Shown here piece by piece: positions 17,481-25,857 of a stretch of 43,242 nt of DNA; position 1 is the first letter of the stretch, and each line of letters starts with the position of its first letter. The stretch lies in assembly GCA_016839705.1 (NCBI GenBank), contig JAEOTR010000043.1, positions 1 through 43,242 of the forward strand. Reading direction: 5' to 3'. The notes beneath the pieces were generated by a model. That model did not search any database. It was given only the letters and a program-made list of their open reading frames with translations, and was not told the DNA's origin. The stretch comes from Promethearchaeota archaeon. GTDB lineage: Archaea > Asgardarchaeota > Lokiarchaeia > Sigyniarchaeales > SOKP01. The translations under genes were made by a program, and so were the position numbers.

Positions 17481-19001
17481 TCAGAGAATTTCGCTAATAT
17501 CTCTATAGAGAAGATCATGATTGGATTGAAATTGCTCATGTGTAATAAAAAGTTTCTGAAATGAAGGTAAACTCCCCAAAATAGCCGCACCGTTAAAGAT
17601 TGCAAATTGAAAATTGTCAGGAACAAAGAATTTTATCACTTTACTAGAGGATTCCATATATTCAGTAAATTCTTGAGCAGGTGTTTTTTCTTTTGGGATT
17701 TCAGGTTTCTCTAATGAATCAATTGACATTCCACAATAAGGACAAAATAGGGAAGTTGTGTCTTGTATTTCATTATTACAGTAAGGACATTTTTCAAGTT
17801 TTTTCTTTGAACCGCCACTCTCACTTCGAGAAGAAAAATCGATCCTTATTTCTGGTAAGGATACTCTTGCTCCACAAGAAGGACAATATTCATTACCAGA
17901 TGACAGATCTATAAGGGCGCCGCAATGGCTACAAGTATCACGTTGTTTTTTAGAAATCTCAACAGCTTGAAGCTTAATCAATTCAGTCTTCACCGTAGAT
18001 AAGGTTGGTTTTGGTTTAGGAATTGAACCTATTTGTGGTAGAACTGCATTGAGCTCTGATTGAAATCTTTGTTCAAAACCGCTATAGGATAAATTCCCCC
18101 CAGAAAATACTATATGGGACAAAAGATCATGCCAGTGTTGATTATCTAAAACTCTTAAACTAGCAATTACAGCTTCTGGAATGTTCATGACATTACTTAC
18201 ACCTAACATACTTGGATCAAAGAGAACTTCTGGGGCTTGATAAAGAACATGATTTGCAATATTGATAGTGGATCCATCAGGCATAGCGGCAGAAAATTTT
18301 TCTCCAGATTTTGGAGGATTATTGGGATCTATGACAAAGTAACAATTTTTCTCCTTTATATCTTGAATAATTTCATCTGCGGCACTACTAGATATATTCA
18401 CACCCTCTCTCATCAAAAGATTTTTTAGATTATGATTTACATCTATTCCTGCTATGGGAATCTTTTGAACAGCATGATCTTGCAAAACTCCGTTAATGAT
18501 TGGAGCTATCCATGTGAGACCATCACCAGATTCTATAACCAATCCCGTAGTTAGACCTACACTGAATAAGGACAACATTGGTGTAGGCATCATTATTAAG
18601 CTTTTAACACCATGAGTTTCAAACAATAATCTAGCAATATATTCTTTGGTTTCTCTATGCATAAAGGGTGATTCACAATAGAATACAGGATAATCTGAAA
18701 GAGTTTCTACTCTTAATAGGGAATAAAAAATATAGTTCAGAATTTCGTAGAAGCTATCCCACGACATAACAGCACCACGCTGAATTGGATGCGTTATCTT
18801 AAGAACACCGCGCATTCTTGAAACATCGTTTCCTACATAGATACTTCTAGCACTGACGTCAACCATCACAGATTTATATTTTTCAGTACCAGTAATGGAT
18901 GGAAATACAAATCTAGGACCAGGTTCTCCTGCAAATCCTATCTTTACATAAGCAGAGCCGATATCCACTATAATTGGTGTGCCGGGGAAAGGTAATGCCA
19001 T
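17481..19001 (-). CDS. Actin-related protein with two inserted zinc ribbons
   Basis: 506-residue actin-fold protein, much longer than actin (375). Phosphate loop 1 is DIGSAYVKIGFAG (13-25; Lys20 matches actin Lys18), loop 2 is ESGDGLT (157-163), and SGG at 300-302 matches the adenosine-site glycines. LFDPSMLG (260-267) is the actin LFQPSFLG block. After the helix at 307-321 the actin fold is interrupted for about 140 residues holding two zinc ribbons (C357, C360, C373, C376; C405, C408, C420, C423). It then resumes at FQFAIFNGAAILGSLPSFQKLFIT (464-487), matching the actin segment IGGSILASL to WIS. Actin Gln137 and His161, needed for ATP hydrolysis, are replaced by Thr140 and Trp164, and Asp154 by Glu157. 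The C-terminal RKCF of actin is absent. Likely an ATP-binding Arp-like factor that does not polymerise like actin (inference). Confidence 0.9.
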   Translation of the reverse strand: MALPFPGTPIIVDIGSAYVKIGFAGEPGPRFVFPSITGTEKYKSVMVDVSARSIYVGNDVSRMRGVLKITHPIQRGAVMSWDSFYEILNYIFYSLLRVETLSDYPVFYCESPFMHRETKEYIARLLFETHGVKSLIMMPTPMLSLFSVGLTTGLVIESGDGLTWIAPIINGVLQDHAVQKIPIAGIDVNHNLKNLLMREGVNISSSAADEIIQDIKEKNCYFVIDPNNPPKSGEKFSAAMPDGSTINIANHVLYQAPEVLFDPSMLGVSNVMNIPEAVIASLRVLDNQHWHDLLSHIVFSGGNLSYSGFEQRFQSELNAVLPQIGSIPKPKPTLSTVKTELIKLQAVEISKKQRDTCSHCGALIDLSSGNEYCPSCGARVSLPEIRIDFSSRSESGGSKKKLEKCPYCNNEIQDTTSLFCPYCGMSIDSLEKPEIPKEKTPAQEFTEYMESSSKVIKFFVPDNFQFAIFNGAAILGSLPSFQKLFITHEQFQSNHDLLYRDISEIL

Positions 19002-19088
19002 TTTAACTCAATTGTGTGCTATTTTGTAAGATGTATTAATTTTTGATTTTTTTATTTTTATAGTTTTATTAAAAAAATTATAGATTAA

Positions 19089-19517
19089 TTAATTTTTCAT
19101 AAATTCATATAATTTTTTCAAAATCTGGTTTTGTACAATTAAACCAATTAATTGACCATTATCATTTACAACAGGCAAACGCTGGATTTTTTTTTCAAAC
19201 ATCAAATTTAATATATTTCTTACCGTTTCATCGCTTTTAACAACAAAAGGTTCGGAAGTCATTAAATCTTTAACAGTGGTATTAGGTGACTCTAAACTCA
19301 TGGCAAACCTAGCTAAACGTATATCTCTTTGGGTGATTATACCAATAAGTTGCTGATTTTTCTGATCTTTTACGACAGGAAGTCCACCTATTTCTTTTCT
19401 TAGCATTAAAATTTCCGTTTTACTAATTTTTTCATTTGGGGTTAAAAAAATGGGATTTTTCACCATTATCTCGGAAGCTTTTATTTCACCAAATTGCTGT
19501 AAGCGATCTTCCCCCAT
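19089..19517 (-). CDS. Two-CBS-domain protein
   Basis: 142-residue protein made of two CBS domains in tandem, which pair to form an adenosine-nucleotide-binding Bateman module. Domain 1 (about 11-72) has ASEIMVKNPIFLTPNEKISK and GGLPVVKDQKNQQLIGIITQRDI; domain 2 (about 81-140) has VKDLMTSEPFVVKSDETV and QRLPVVNDNGQLIGLIVQNQIL. There is no fused effector, so it may sense AMP, ATP or S-adenosylmethionine and act on a partner. It lies 87 bases upstream of the actin-related gene on the same strand. The IMPDH-family protein in this window has its own CBS pair. Confidence 0.88.
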   Translation of the reverse strand: MGEDRLQQFGEIKASEIMVKNPIFLTPNEKISKTEILMLRKEIGGLPVVKDQKNQQLIGIITQRDIRLARFAMSLESPNTTVKDLMTSEPFVVKSDETVRNILNLMFEKKIQRLPVVNDNGQLIGLIVQNQILKKLYEFMKN

Positions 19518-19625
19518 TTTTAATCTCCGTGTTAGTACACTTTATATGGTTTATAACTAAACATTTCCTATTACATTTTACTAATATTATTGAAAATAAT
19601 CATCCCTAAAATTAAAATTTATTTG

Positions 19626-20006
19626 TTAATTAGTTTTCACTGTTTCTTCCAGATTTAGTGCGATGTTATTTAATTCTTTTGAGTAATCATTATATTTTTG
19701 TAAGATATAGCTCCCCCACTCATTTAATTTAACCCAGCCCCCACCTCCAGAACCGCCCTTACCAGTTATCACGACGGCCATTCCAGTTCTTTTTTCAATT
19801 CTCTTTAGAATATTCCATGCATATTTATAAGAATAATTACACTCTTTAGCTGCTTGTGTTAAAGAACAGTCTTTATTTCTATCTATATTTTTAAGCAAAT
19901 TGGCCCATCCTTTGCCTAGGATACTTTGATCCTCGAATTCTAACCACAATTTTATTCTAAAACTGAGTTTAGATTTTAATTTATCAATCTTGGGTTCTTT
20001 AGCCAT
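19626..20006 (-). CDS. ModE-like winged-helix regulator (DNA-binding domain only)
   Basis: 126-residue protein from the ATG at 20006 resembling the N-terminal domain of the molybdate regulator ModE. It has a helix KLSFRIKLWLEFEDQSILGKG, the turn-helix DCSLTQAAKECNYSYKYAWNILKRIEKRTG (about 45-74), and the wing with glycine-rich GKGGSGGGGWVKLNEWGSYI, which matches ModE's GGRGGGGxxLTxxG. There is no molybdate-binding (MOP) domain. Such stand-alone ModE-N proteins are common in archaea and need not respond to molybdate. It is divergent from the MBL hydrolase gene over 93 bases, its most likely target besides itself. An upstream TTG at 20027 would add MKKLIII; the ATG fits the family better. Confidence 0.82.
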   Translation of the reverse strand: MAKEPKIDKLKSKLSFRIKLWLEFEDQSILGKGWANLLKNIDRNKDCSLTQAAKECNYSYKYAWNILKRIEKRTGMAVVITGKGGSGGGGWVKLNEWGSYILQKYNDYSKELNNIALNLEETVKTN

Positions 20007-20099
20007 AATTATTATTAATTTTTTCAATATTAATATTTATATTTTTTATAAGAAAAACATTAAATTCAAGATAATTTAATAGGGTTAAGTGAATAGATC

Positions 20100-20852
20100 A
20101 TGATGTTTTTTGAAAAAGACGAATCAGAAAAAACAGGGAAAGAGGTTATCAAGAATCTATTCTTTTTCTCTGAAAATCAAATGCTAGATTGTAACCAATA
20201 TATTGTTAAAAATGAAGACACTAGTGAATTAATCTTATTTGATGCCGGAAATGGAATATCTCTAGCAGGTTTCTTTAAAGGGATGGAAAAATTGAACCTA
20301 AATTATGAAAACATAACGAAAGTGTTTCTAACACATGAGCACGTGGACCATGTTCTTGGAGTTTATAAATTAATGAATATATTGAAAAACAATCCACCTG
20401 AAATTTTTGCCTATGGCGCTACTACTAAAACATTAGAAGAAGGCGATGAAACAAAGATTCTACCCATAGCTTTAGGTATTACTGCCAGACGATTAGGAGT
20501 TGAAATTATTCCATTAAAAGTAAATGACTTAAGTCAAATTAAAGAAATTAGGATATCCTCGGAATTCAAGTTTCAGATCCACTATACTCCCGGTCATTCT
20601 TTAGGTTCAATATGTTATTATGAACCTGAGAAAAGAGTTTTGATCCCCGGGGATCTTGTTTTCAAGGGAGGGAGTTTTGGAAGATATGATTTTCCAGGAG
20701 GTTCATTAAAGACATTAATAAATTCAATAAAGTATGTAAAAGAACTAGACGTTACATATCTCCTCCCAGGACATATGGGAATATCTGAAAACGGTAATAA
20801 AAACATTGAACTTTCATATAGGATGATCAAATCAATGGGTTCTTTCTATTGA
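20100..20852 (+). CDS. Metallo-beta-lactamase-fold hydrolase
   Basis: 250-residue soluble MBL-fold enzyme with a complete binuclear metal site: THEHVDH at 78-84 (His79, His81, Asp83, His84), His166 in YTPGHSLGS, Asp185 in LIPGDLVF and His225 in LPGHMG. The layout is that of glyoxalase II-like or general thioester/lactone hydrolases. The substrate is unknown. It is divergent from the ModE-like regulator, whose start is 93 bases away. The first of two adjacent ATGs at 20100 is used; AAGTGAATAG upstream offers a weak GTGA ribosome site. Confidence 0.88.
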   Translation: MMFFEKDESEKTGKEVIKNLFFFSENQMLDCNQYIVKNEDTSELILFDAGNGISLAGFFKGMEKLNLNYENITKVFLTHEHVDHVLGVYKLMNILKNNPPEIFAYGATTKTLEEGDETKILPIALGITARRLGVEIIPLKVNDLSQIKEIRISSEFKFQIHYTPGHSLGSICYYEPEKRVLIPGDLVFKGGSFGRYDFPGGSLKTLINSIKYVKELDVTYLLPGHMGISENGNKNIELSYRMIKSMGSFY

Positions 20853-21081
20853 TTGACAAGCAAATTAAATTCTAAATGATCTTCAGAGAGTTTTCATTTA
20901 AATTTTGAAACAGTTAAAAGTTTATAGTAAATCTTTTAAGCTTAGAATTCAGATTAGAATTTTTCCAAATCTCTTTTTAAGGTAATTCTAAACGATACTA
21001 ATATTTAAATAACACATCTTTCTATTATTTCTTATAATCCTCTTTAAATTATAAAAAAATAAGGATTAGTGAAAATTTATT

Positions 21082-21753
21082 ATGTCTGAACAAAAAAAAC
21101 CAACTAAACACCCTACTGAAATTTATATCAGGAGCTACCCTAAAGTTATCTTTTTCTGGCCTCTTTTGATCGTTAGCTTTATTCTATGGATCATTCAATT
21201 TGTAAGTGCCAATCCCATCCCAATATTAGGTACCGTGTGGTTTATTGTCTTTTTTATTAATATATTTATCACGGCTTTTGACTTTTCTTCGACTAAATTC
21301 TTTGTTTTAATTCTGGCAATTGTGATTATACTACTACTTGTCGTTTTCTTAGTTCTCCCAAATTTTGCGATATCATTGAATTTGGGAACAATCGACCTGA
21401 GTTTATCCTGGCAGTTCTATTTGGCTATGACCTTAGTTCTCGTTTTTATTTTAGGAATTGTCCTTATTAGCACAAGATTCGATTATTATAAAATTGAAAG
21501 AAATGAAATTATCCATAAATCTGGTATTTTTAGCTCAGCTGAAAGATTTCCTGTAAAGAGCTTAAGATTCAAGAAAGAGATTCCTGATGTTTTTGAGTTT
21601 TTCTTGCTACGGGCCGGCTCTATGACCATAGACCCAGGACACACAGACGAAGTCATGATTTTGCCCACTGTCTTAAATATTAATAAAGTAGAAAAAAACC
21701 TTGATTGGTTACTTAGTCACGTGTCAGTCGAACCCGACGAAATTGATCAGTAA
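21082..21753 (+). CDS. Four-helix membrane protein with PH-like C-terminal domain
   Basis: 223 residues. Four hydrophobic helices lie at about 22-41, 46-64, 72-92 and 111-130. A cytoplasmic domain follows (133-215): TRFDYYKIERNEIIHKSGIF, SAERFPVKSLRFKKEIPDVFEF, then TIDPGHTDEVMILPTV. This is the pattern of bacterial PH-like (bPH_2/YdbS) domains, where a helix pair precedes a strand set with an Ixxx-G-x-x-x-x-x-x-x-P turn. The N-terminus has RSYPKVIFFWP, also common in these proteins. Function is unknown; these domains often bind membranes or partners. A TATA-like AATATTTAAATAAC (about 21000-21013) fits its own promoter. Confidence 0.6.
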   Translation: MSEQKKPTKHPTEIYIRSYPKVIFFWPLLIVSFILWIIQFVSANPIPILGTVWFIVFFINIFITAFDFSSTKFFVLILAIVIILLLVVFLVLPNFAISLNLGTIDLSLSWQFYLAMTLVLVFILGIVLISTRFDYYKIERNEIIHKSGIFSSAERFPVKSLRFKKEIPDVFEFFLLRAGSMTIDPGHTDEVMILPTVLNINKVEKNLDWLLSHVSVEPDEIDQ

Positions 21754-21863
21754 ACAAAAAAATGAAATTTCATAAATTTCTCAATTTTTTTTTAATATTT
21801 TCTTTCTTTTGAAATTATTGAATAGTTAAATTTAAGTTGTAAAACGTACTTTTAAATACACCC

Positions 21864-22589
21864 ATGACTCACCCACCAATAATACTGTTTGATTTCGATG
21901 GTATTATTATCACTCAAAAATCTTTAGAATACACGGCTTCCTTATTTTTAAAAAGTCGATTCTACAACTGGAAAAACGTTGAGAATTTAAGACTTATCGA
22001 TTTAGCACGAATTTTTGAAGAAGCAGATTCAAAAAATAAAATAAAAGCACTGCTAAAAATAGTCAAAATCTATAAGGATTATATCCCGAGTTTATGGAAG
22101 AGATTGCTATTTTTTATGAGATTTAGGTGTACTTATCCACGATACGAAAAATATGAAAAAATAAAACCTAATTTAGAGAAGGTCTTAATTAATCTTAAAG
22201 AGAATAATTTCATTTTAGGGATTGTCTCTAATACTCGTGGGGAACGGATAAGAGATTTCATTCAAAAATTTAATATAGAACAGTTTTTTTCAGTATTTAT
22301 TTCTCGAGACGATACGCCTTTTAGAAAACCAGATCCATTTCCATTATTTGCTGCTTTAAAGGCAATCAAACGAGAATTTAAAATTACAATAGAAAAAGAA
22401 AATGTGTATTATATTGGTGACCTTCCTCATGATATTCAATGTGCTAAGAACGCAGAAATTAATAGTATTGCTTTAATTTCTGGTCATGGGACAAAGACAA
22501 GTTTAATTAATTCAAACCCGACTTTTCTGATTCAAGATATTAAGGAAATTTTGGAAATTGAACCTATCAAAAAATTCTTATTAGATTAA
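21864..22589 (+). CDS. HAD-superfamily hydrolase
   Basis: 241-residue haloacid dehalogenase-like phosphatase. Motif I is FDFDGIII (nucleophile Asp10, acid Asp12 by count from MTHPPIILFDFDG), motif II is GIVSNTRG, motif III Lys is in RKPDPFPLF, and motif IV is YIGDLPHDIQCAKNAE, with the typical end VALISGHG-like (IALISGHG). A helical cap sits between motifs I and II, as in phosphoglycolate phosphatase or pyrophosphatase PpaX relatives. The substrate is not predictable. It ends 39 bases before the 911-residue gene on the same strand, so they may share a transcript. Confidence 0.85.
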   Translation: MTHPPIILFDFDGIIITQKSLEYTASLFLKSRFYNWKNVENLRLIDLARIFEEADSKNKIKALLKIVKIYKDYIPSLWKRLLFFMRFRCTYPRYEKYEKIKPNLEKVLINLKENNFILGIVSNTRGERIRDFIQKFNIEQFFSVFISRDDTPFRKPDPFPLFAALKAIKREFKITIEKENVYYIGDLPHDIQCAKNAEINSIALISGHGTKTSLINSNPTFLIQDIKEILEIEPIKKFLLD

Positions 22590-22628
22590 GGATTACTTTG
22601 CATTAAATTTGTTCAATTTTTAAGAAAA

Positions 22629-25364
22629 ATGTTTAACCTGAAAGAATTTCAAAACAATTTGGTTCTAGAACCTATTGTTGATAAGCTTAACAAATTTCTA
22701 AATAAAAATAAAACTCAAAGGATCATACAATTAATTGGGGAGTTAGAAAATTTATTAGATCAACCTGAGCATGACGTTTCTGTAACTTATATTTTAAGTG
22801 TATTAGCAGAGCATCATATTAATTTTATTTCTCAGGATATTCTCCAAAGAATTTTACCTTTTCTTAAATCTGACAATATCAAATTGAAAGTTAATTCTGT
22901 GATAATTTTTGGCTTTTTCCTAATAAACGAACTAAAATTGCGAAATAATTATTTTCAGGTATTTGCAAAATTGTTAACAGACGATTCTAAAGATATTAGA
23001 GACAATGTTCATTTTTTTTTCACGGAACTTGTAAAAAAAGATCCTGATTTAGTCAATTCGATTAAAGATATTATATTAAAAAGTCTTTCTCTTGAAAATA
23101 ATAGAGAAAATGTTATGTCTTTGTTAAAAATACTAGATTTTTGCAAAGAATTAACTTTTGATGAGCTATTTTTGTTTCGCAGAATATCAAAATCATTAAT
23201 TACTTCTTTCCATAATGAGAAAAGTAAAGAAATTTATAATGAAATTGTAAAACTTATTGAGAGGTTTTTCCCCTCTTTATCCTTAGAGGGACAAGCATTA
23301 GAATCCCTTGAAATTAAAAGCTTATTAAATTTATTAGATAAACAATTTCTTATGAAAAAAACAGATTTCACAGAGATTTTAAAAAATACTGAGATTAGTT
23401 TAAAAGATTATTTAAAAGAGCTCAATAAATCAATTGAGCGAGAAAATAAAATATACTTCTATACAAAAACAAAGAAAAATACTATATTTGTTTACGAACT
23501 TGAACTAAATAAACTTGTTAACCTTTTTGAGCGAAGTATAAAAATATCACACGAGAAAATACGACAAACTTTCTTTGAAATAATACAAAATGATGTAGAA
23601 CTGAAGAATTTTGTAAATACATTAATTAAATTAAAGATAATTGATGGATACTATTCTGATATAGGATTTTTTTATTCAACCAGCTATATTAAATCCAGTC
23701 TGGTAAGTGATTTAAACAAAAAAGGAATCATAAAACTGGACAAATTTAATTTCATTCCTCCTCAAGTCCTAGGAGATATAATAAAGGATATTAGGATTTC
23801 CCAAAAGGATGACTTACTTCTTGGTAAAAATAAGATTACCTATTATTCATTAAAAATGATTCAAGAACAAATTAATAGAGAAGCGACAAAGAATAGTGTC
23901 GTTGATTTAAAAAGATATAGAGAAAGTATTACTGAAGAAGATTTTATTAATCTTATTAAAAATTTACCACGAGATTATTTATCTAATTATCATAAAGGAA
24001 CCCAATGGTTAACTAATCTAGGGACTCTTAGAATATCAAAAGAAATACAAAGCTCGAAAGTATTTGGATTCTTTGATATCCCAAAGAACTCAAAAAAGCT
24101 AAATATCGGGCAAATCTTACTATATGATGTGTTTGTTAATATTATTGATGATAGAAGTGGGATTTGGGATAAAAATAAAGAAGTTTTTTACTTCTCTAAA
24201 TATTTAACGGAAAAAATCGAAAAATTAAGCTCAATTTCAGATGAATCAGAAAAGAAAATACAAATTGAAATATTAGCTAAAAATCTTAATATCAATAAAA
24301 ATCACATCGAGACTAAGTTAGATGAAAATCTTAAATTAATTGCGGAAGAAATAATGACAAAAGATCAAATAGAAATTAAAGAATATCTTGAAAAAACCGG
24401 GATGGATTTAGAAGTTTTCATGAATTTTATTGATGAATTAGAAATTAGTTACTTTAGGAAAGTGGATCTACTTATTTTTAAAGAGGAAAAAATTGAGGAG
24501 GCAAAGAATGATATCAGGTATATGTTGTTAGATAGATCAAAATCTGAAGAATTTCTCGATCTAGGAAATTTTGATATTAAATCGAATTTAATAAAAGATT
24601 TAATATTTGATTTACTTAAGGATGGAAAATTGAAAGGATTATTCTATGAAAATGAGGGAGAGCTTCTTTTTTATACAGAAAGAGGAATTCGTAATATGAT
24701 GTTAGAAAATAGTTTCCTCTTTTCATTTAAAGATTTGTTCTATGGAAAAGAATTAAGTTTAGAAGAAATTGACTTAATGAGAAATATATTTGATGATCTA
24801 GTTACCAGAAAAAAATTAAGAGGAAATTTCGATGAGGAATCACTAACATTCTCAAGTGATGAGATTTTATTTGCTAAGGATTATAATACAGTTCTATTTG
24901 AATTTGAGAAAACCGTGAATAGTTATATTCAAACGTTTGAATCGGAATATAATAAAATTAAGAAGATATTGACTAAAAAAGAGGAAACGATATTTCCACA
25001 AGAAATTAAATTAATACAAGAAATTATTGATAAAATAAATGGGAATTATGTGTGGTGGAGAAATGGTTTAGACGCCTTTATCCGGAGAGCTAATGAGAAA
25101 TTATTAAAAGAACAAGGTGTTAGTGTTAAAAAGTATAAACGTATGTTCTCCACTGAGCAAAGAGAGGAGATTAAATCATTTGAAGAAGATCCAGAAGTGT
25201 TTGATCATTTAAATAATTTTAAATCCTGGGTAAAGGTTTTTAATAAGCTCGAAGTAAAATATCCAAGTGTAATCTTTTACCATAAGCGCACATCCACTAA
25301 TCCGGGTGATACGGAATCAAATAAAAAGCTACAGGAATTATTAAAGGAATTAATTTTGAATTAA
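22629..25364 (+). CDS. Large helical protein, unknown family (HEAT-like N-terminus)
   Basis: 911 residues, rich in Lys, Glu, Ile, Leu and Asn, with no membrane segment, cysteine cluster or nucleotide-binding motif. Residues about 20-230 look like HEAT/ARM repeats (ILQRILPFLKSDNIKLKVNS, FAKLLTDDSKDIRDNVHFFF). The middle shows several winged-helix-like modules (FVNTLIKLKIIDGYYSDIGF then FFYSTSYIKSSLVSD; LIKDLIFDLLKDGKLKGLF then LLFYTERGI), the layout of PCI, cullin and UFL1 proteins. UFL1-like E3 proteins are known in Asgard archaea, but I see no decisive motif, so that remains a weak suggestion. The C-terminus contains NYVWWRNGLDAFIRRANEKLL. Its stop overlaps that of the opposite winged-helix gene. 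Confidence 0.7.
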   Translation: MFNLKEFQNNLVLEPIVDKLNKFLNKNKTQRIIQLIGELENLLDQPEHDVSVTYILSVLAEHHINFISQDILQRILPFLKSDNIKLKVNSVIIFGFFLINELKLRNNYFQVFAKLLTDDSKDIRDNVHFFFTELVKKDPDLVNSIKDIILKSLSLENNRENVMSLLKILDFCKELTFDELFLFRRISKSLITSFHNEKSKEIYNEIVKLIERFFPSLSLEGQALESLEIKSLLNLLDKQFLMKKTDFTEILKNTEISLKDYLKELNKSIERENKIYFYTKTKKNTIFVYELELNKLVNLFERSIKISHEKIRQTFFEIIQNDVELKNFVNTLIKLKIIDGYYSDIGFFYSTSYIKSSLVSDLNKKGIIKLDKFNFIPPQVLGDIIKDIRISQKDDLLLGKNKITYYSLKMIQEQINREATKNSVVDLKRYRESITEEDFINLIKNLPRDYLSNYHKGTQWLTNLGTLRISKEIQSSKVFGFFDIPKNSKKLNIGQILLYDVFVNIIDDRSGIWDKNKEVFYFSKYLTEKIEKLSSISDESEKKIQIEILAKNLNINKNHIETKLDENLKLIAEEIMTKDQIEIKEYLEKTGMDLEVFMNFIDELEISYFRKVDLLIFKEEKIEEAKNDIRYMLLDRSKSEEFLDLGNFDIKSNLIKDLIFDLLKDGKLKGLFYENEGELLFYTERGIRNMMLENSFLFSFKDLFYGKELSLEEIDLMRNIFDDLVTRKKLRGNFDEESLTFSSDEILFAKDYNTVLFEFEKTVNSYIQTFESEYNKIKKILTKKEETIFPQEIKLIQEIIDKINGNYVWWRNGLDAFIRRANEKLLKEQGVSVKKYKRMFSTEQREEIKSFEEDPEVFDHLNNFKSWVKVFNKLEVKYPSVIFYHKRTSTNPGDTESNKKLQELLKELILN

Positions 25365-25654
25365 TTTTTTCGCTTTTTATCTTTCTCGATTTGAGCAAGG
25401 AATTTATCTATTTCTATTTTTTGATCTGTTTGAATTTTATATGTCTTTGGGTTTGTTATTCCATTTAATGCTAATATACCTTTTTCTTCGAGGACTTTTA
25501 GAGCTCTCCAAATGAAATTAATCTGAGAACGATTTGATGATTTGATATTGAAGCATCTTCTAATCTTTTTGGTTGTTACTATATTAACATTGCTCTCAAT
25601 TAGTCTATTAATTGCTACAACTGTATCGCTTAAGTTTTTCATGAAAAAATCCAT
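25361..25654 (-). CDS. Small winged-helix DNA-binding protein
   Basis: 97 residues with a helix-turn-helix followed by a wing: VTTKKIRRCFNIKSSNRSQINFIWRALKVLEEKGILALNGITNPKTYKI (about 26-74). The pattern of two short helices, recognition helix, ALKVLEEKGIL and a beta hairpin is that of archaeal winged-helix regulators. A charged helical tail (EIDKFLAQIEKDKKRKN) ends the protein. It is convergent with the 911-residue gene, the two stop codons overlapping. The first ATG at 25654 is used, but Met5 (25642) is equally possible. A longer plus-strand frame over this region (25542-25805) is hydrophobic and looks like its shadow. Confidence 0.65.
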   Translation of the reverse strand: MDFFMKNLSDTVVAINRLIESNVNIVTTKKIRRCFNIKSSNRSQINFIWRALKVLEEKGILALNGITNPKTYKIQTDQKIEIDKFLAQIEKDKKRKN

Positions 25655-25857
25655 TGTTAAAAGAGTTACCCCTCAATTGAAATTAAAAACTTATTCTCTC
25701 CTTGCTGAAATTATAAATTTAAAAAGTAAAATTGATTTTTTGAGTATTATAAAATTATGTTTACGTATATATAAATTTTTTTTTATTTTAAGTCAAATTG
25801 TTTGAAAGGATTAAAGAGTAAAATAGTATAGAGTTGAATTGGTATTGGTTAATTTGC

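Noticed and set aside
25542..25805. Plus-strand hydrophobic frame of 87 residues
   Set aside because: About half overlaps the winged-helix gene antisense, and the hydrophobic look comes from reading AT-rich DNA; no promoter or relative supports it.
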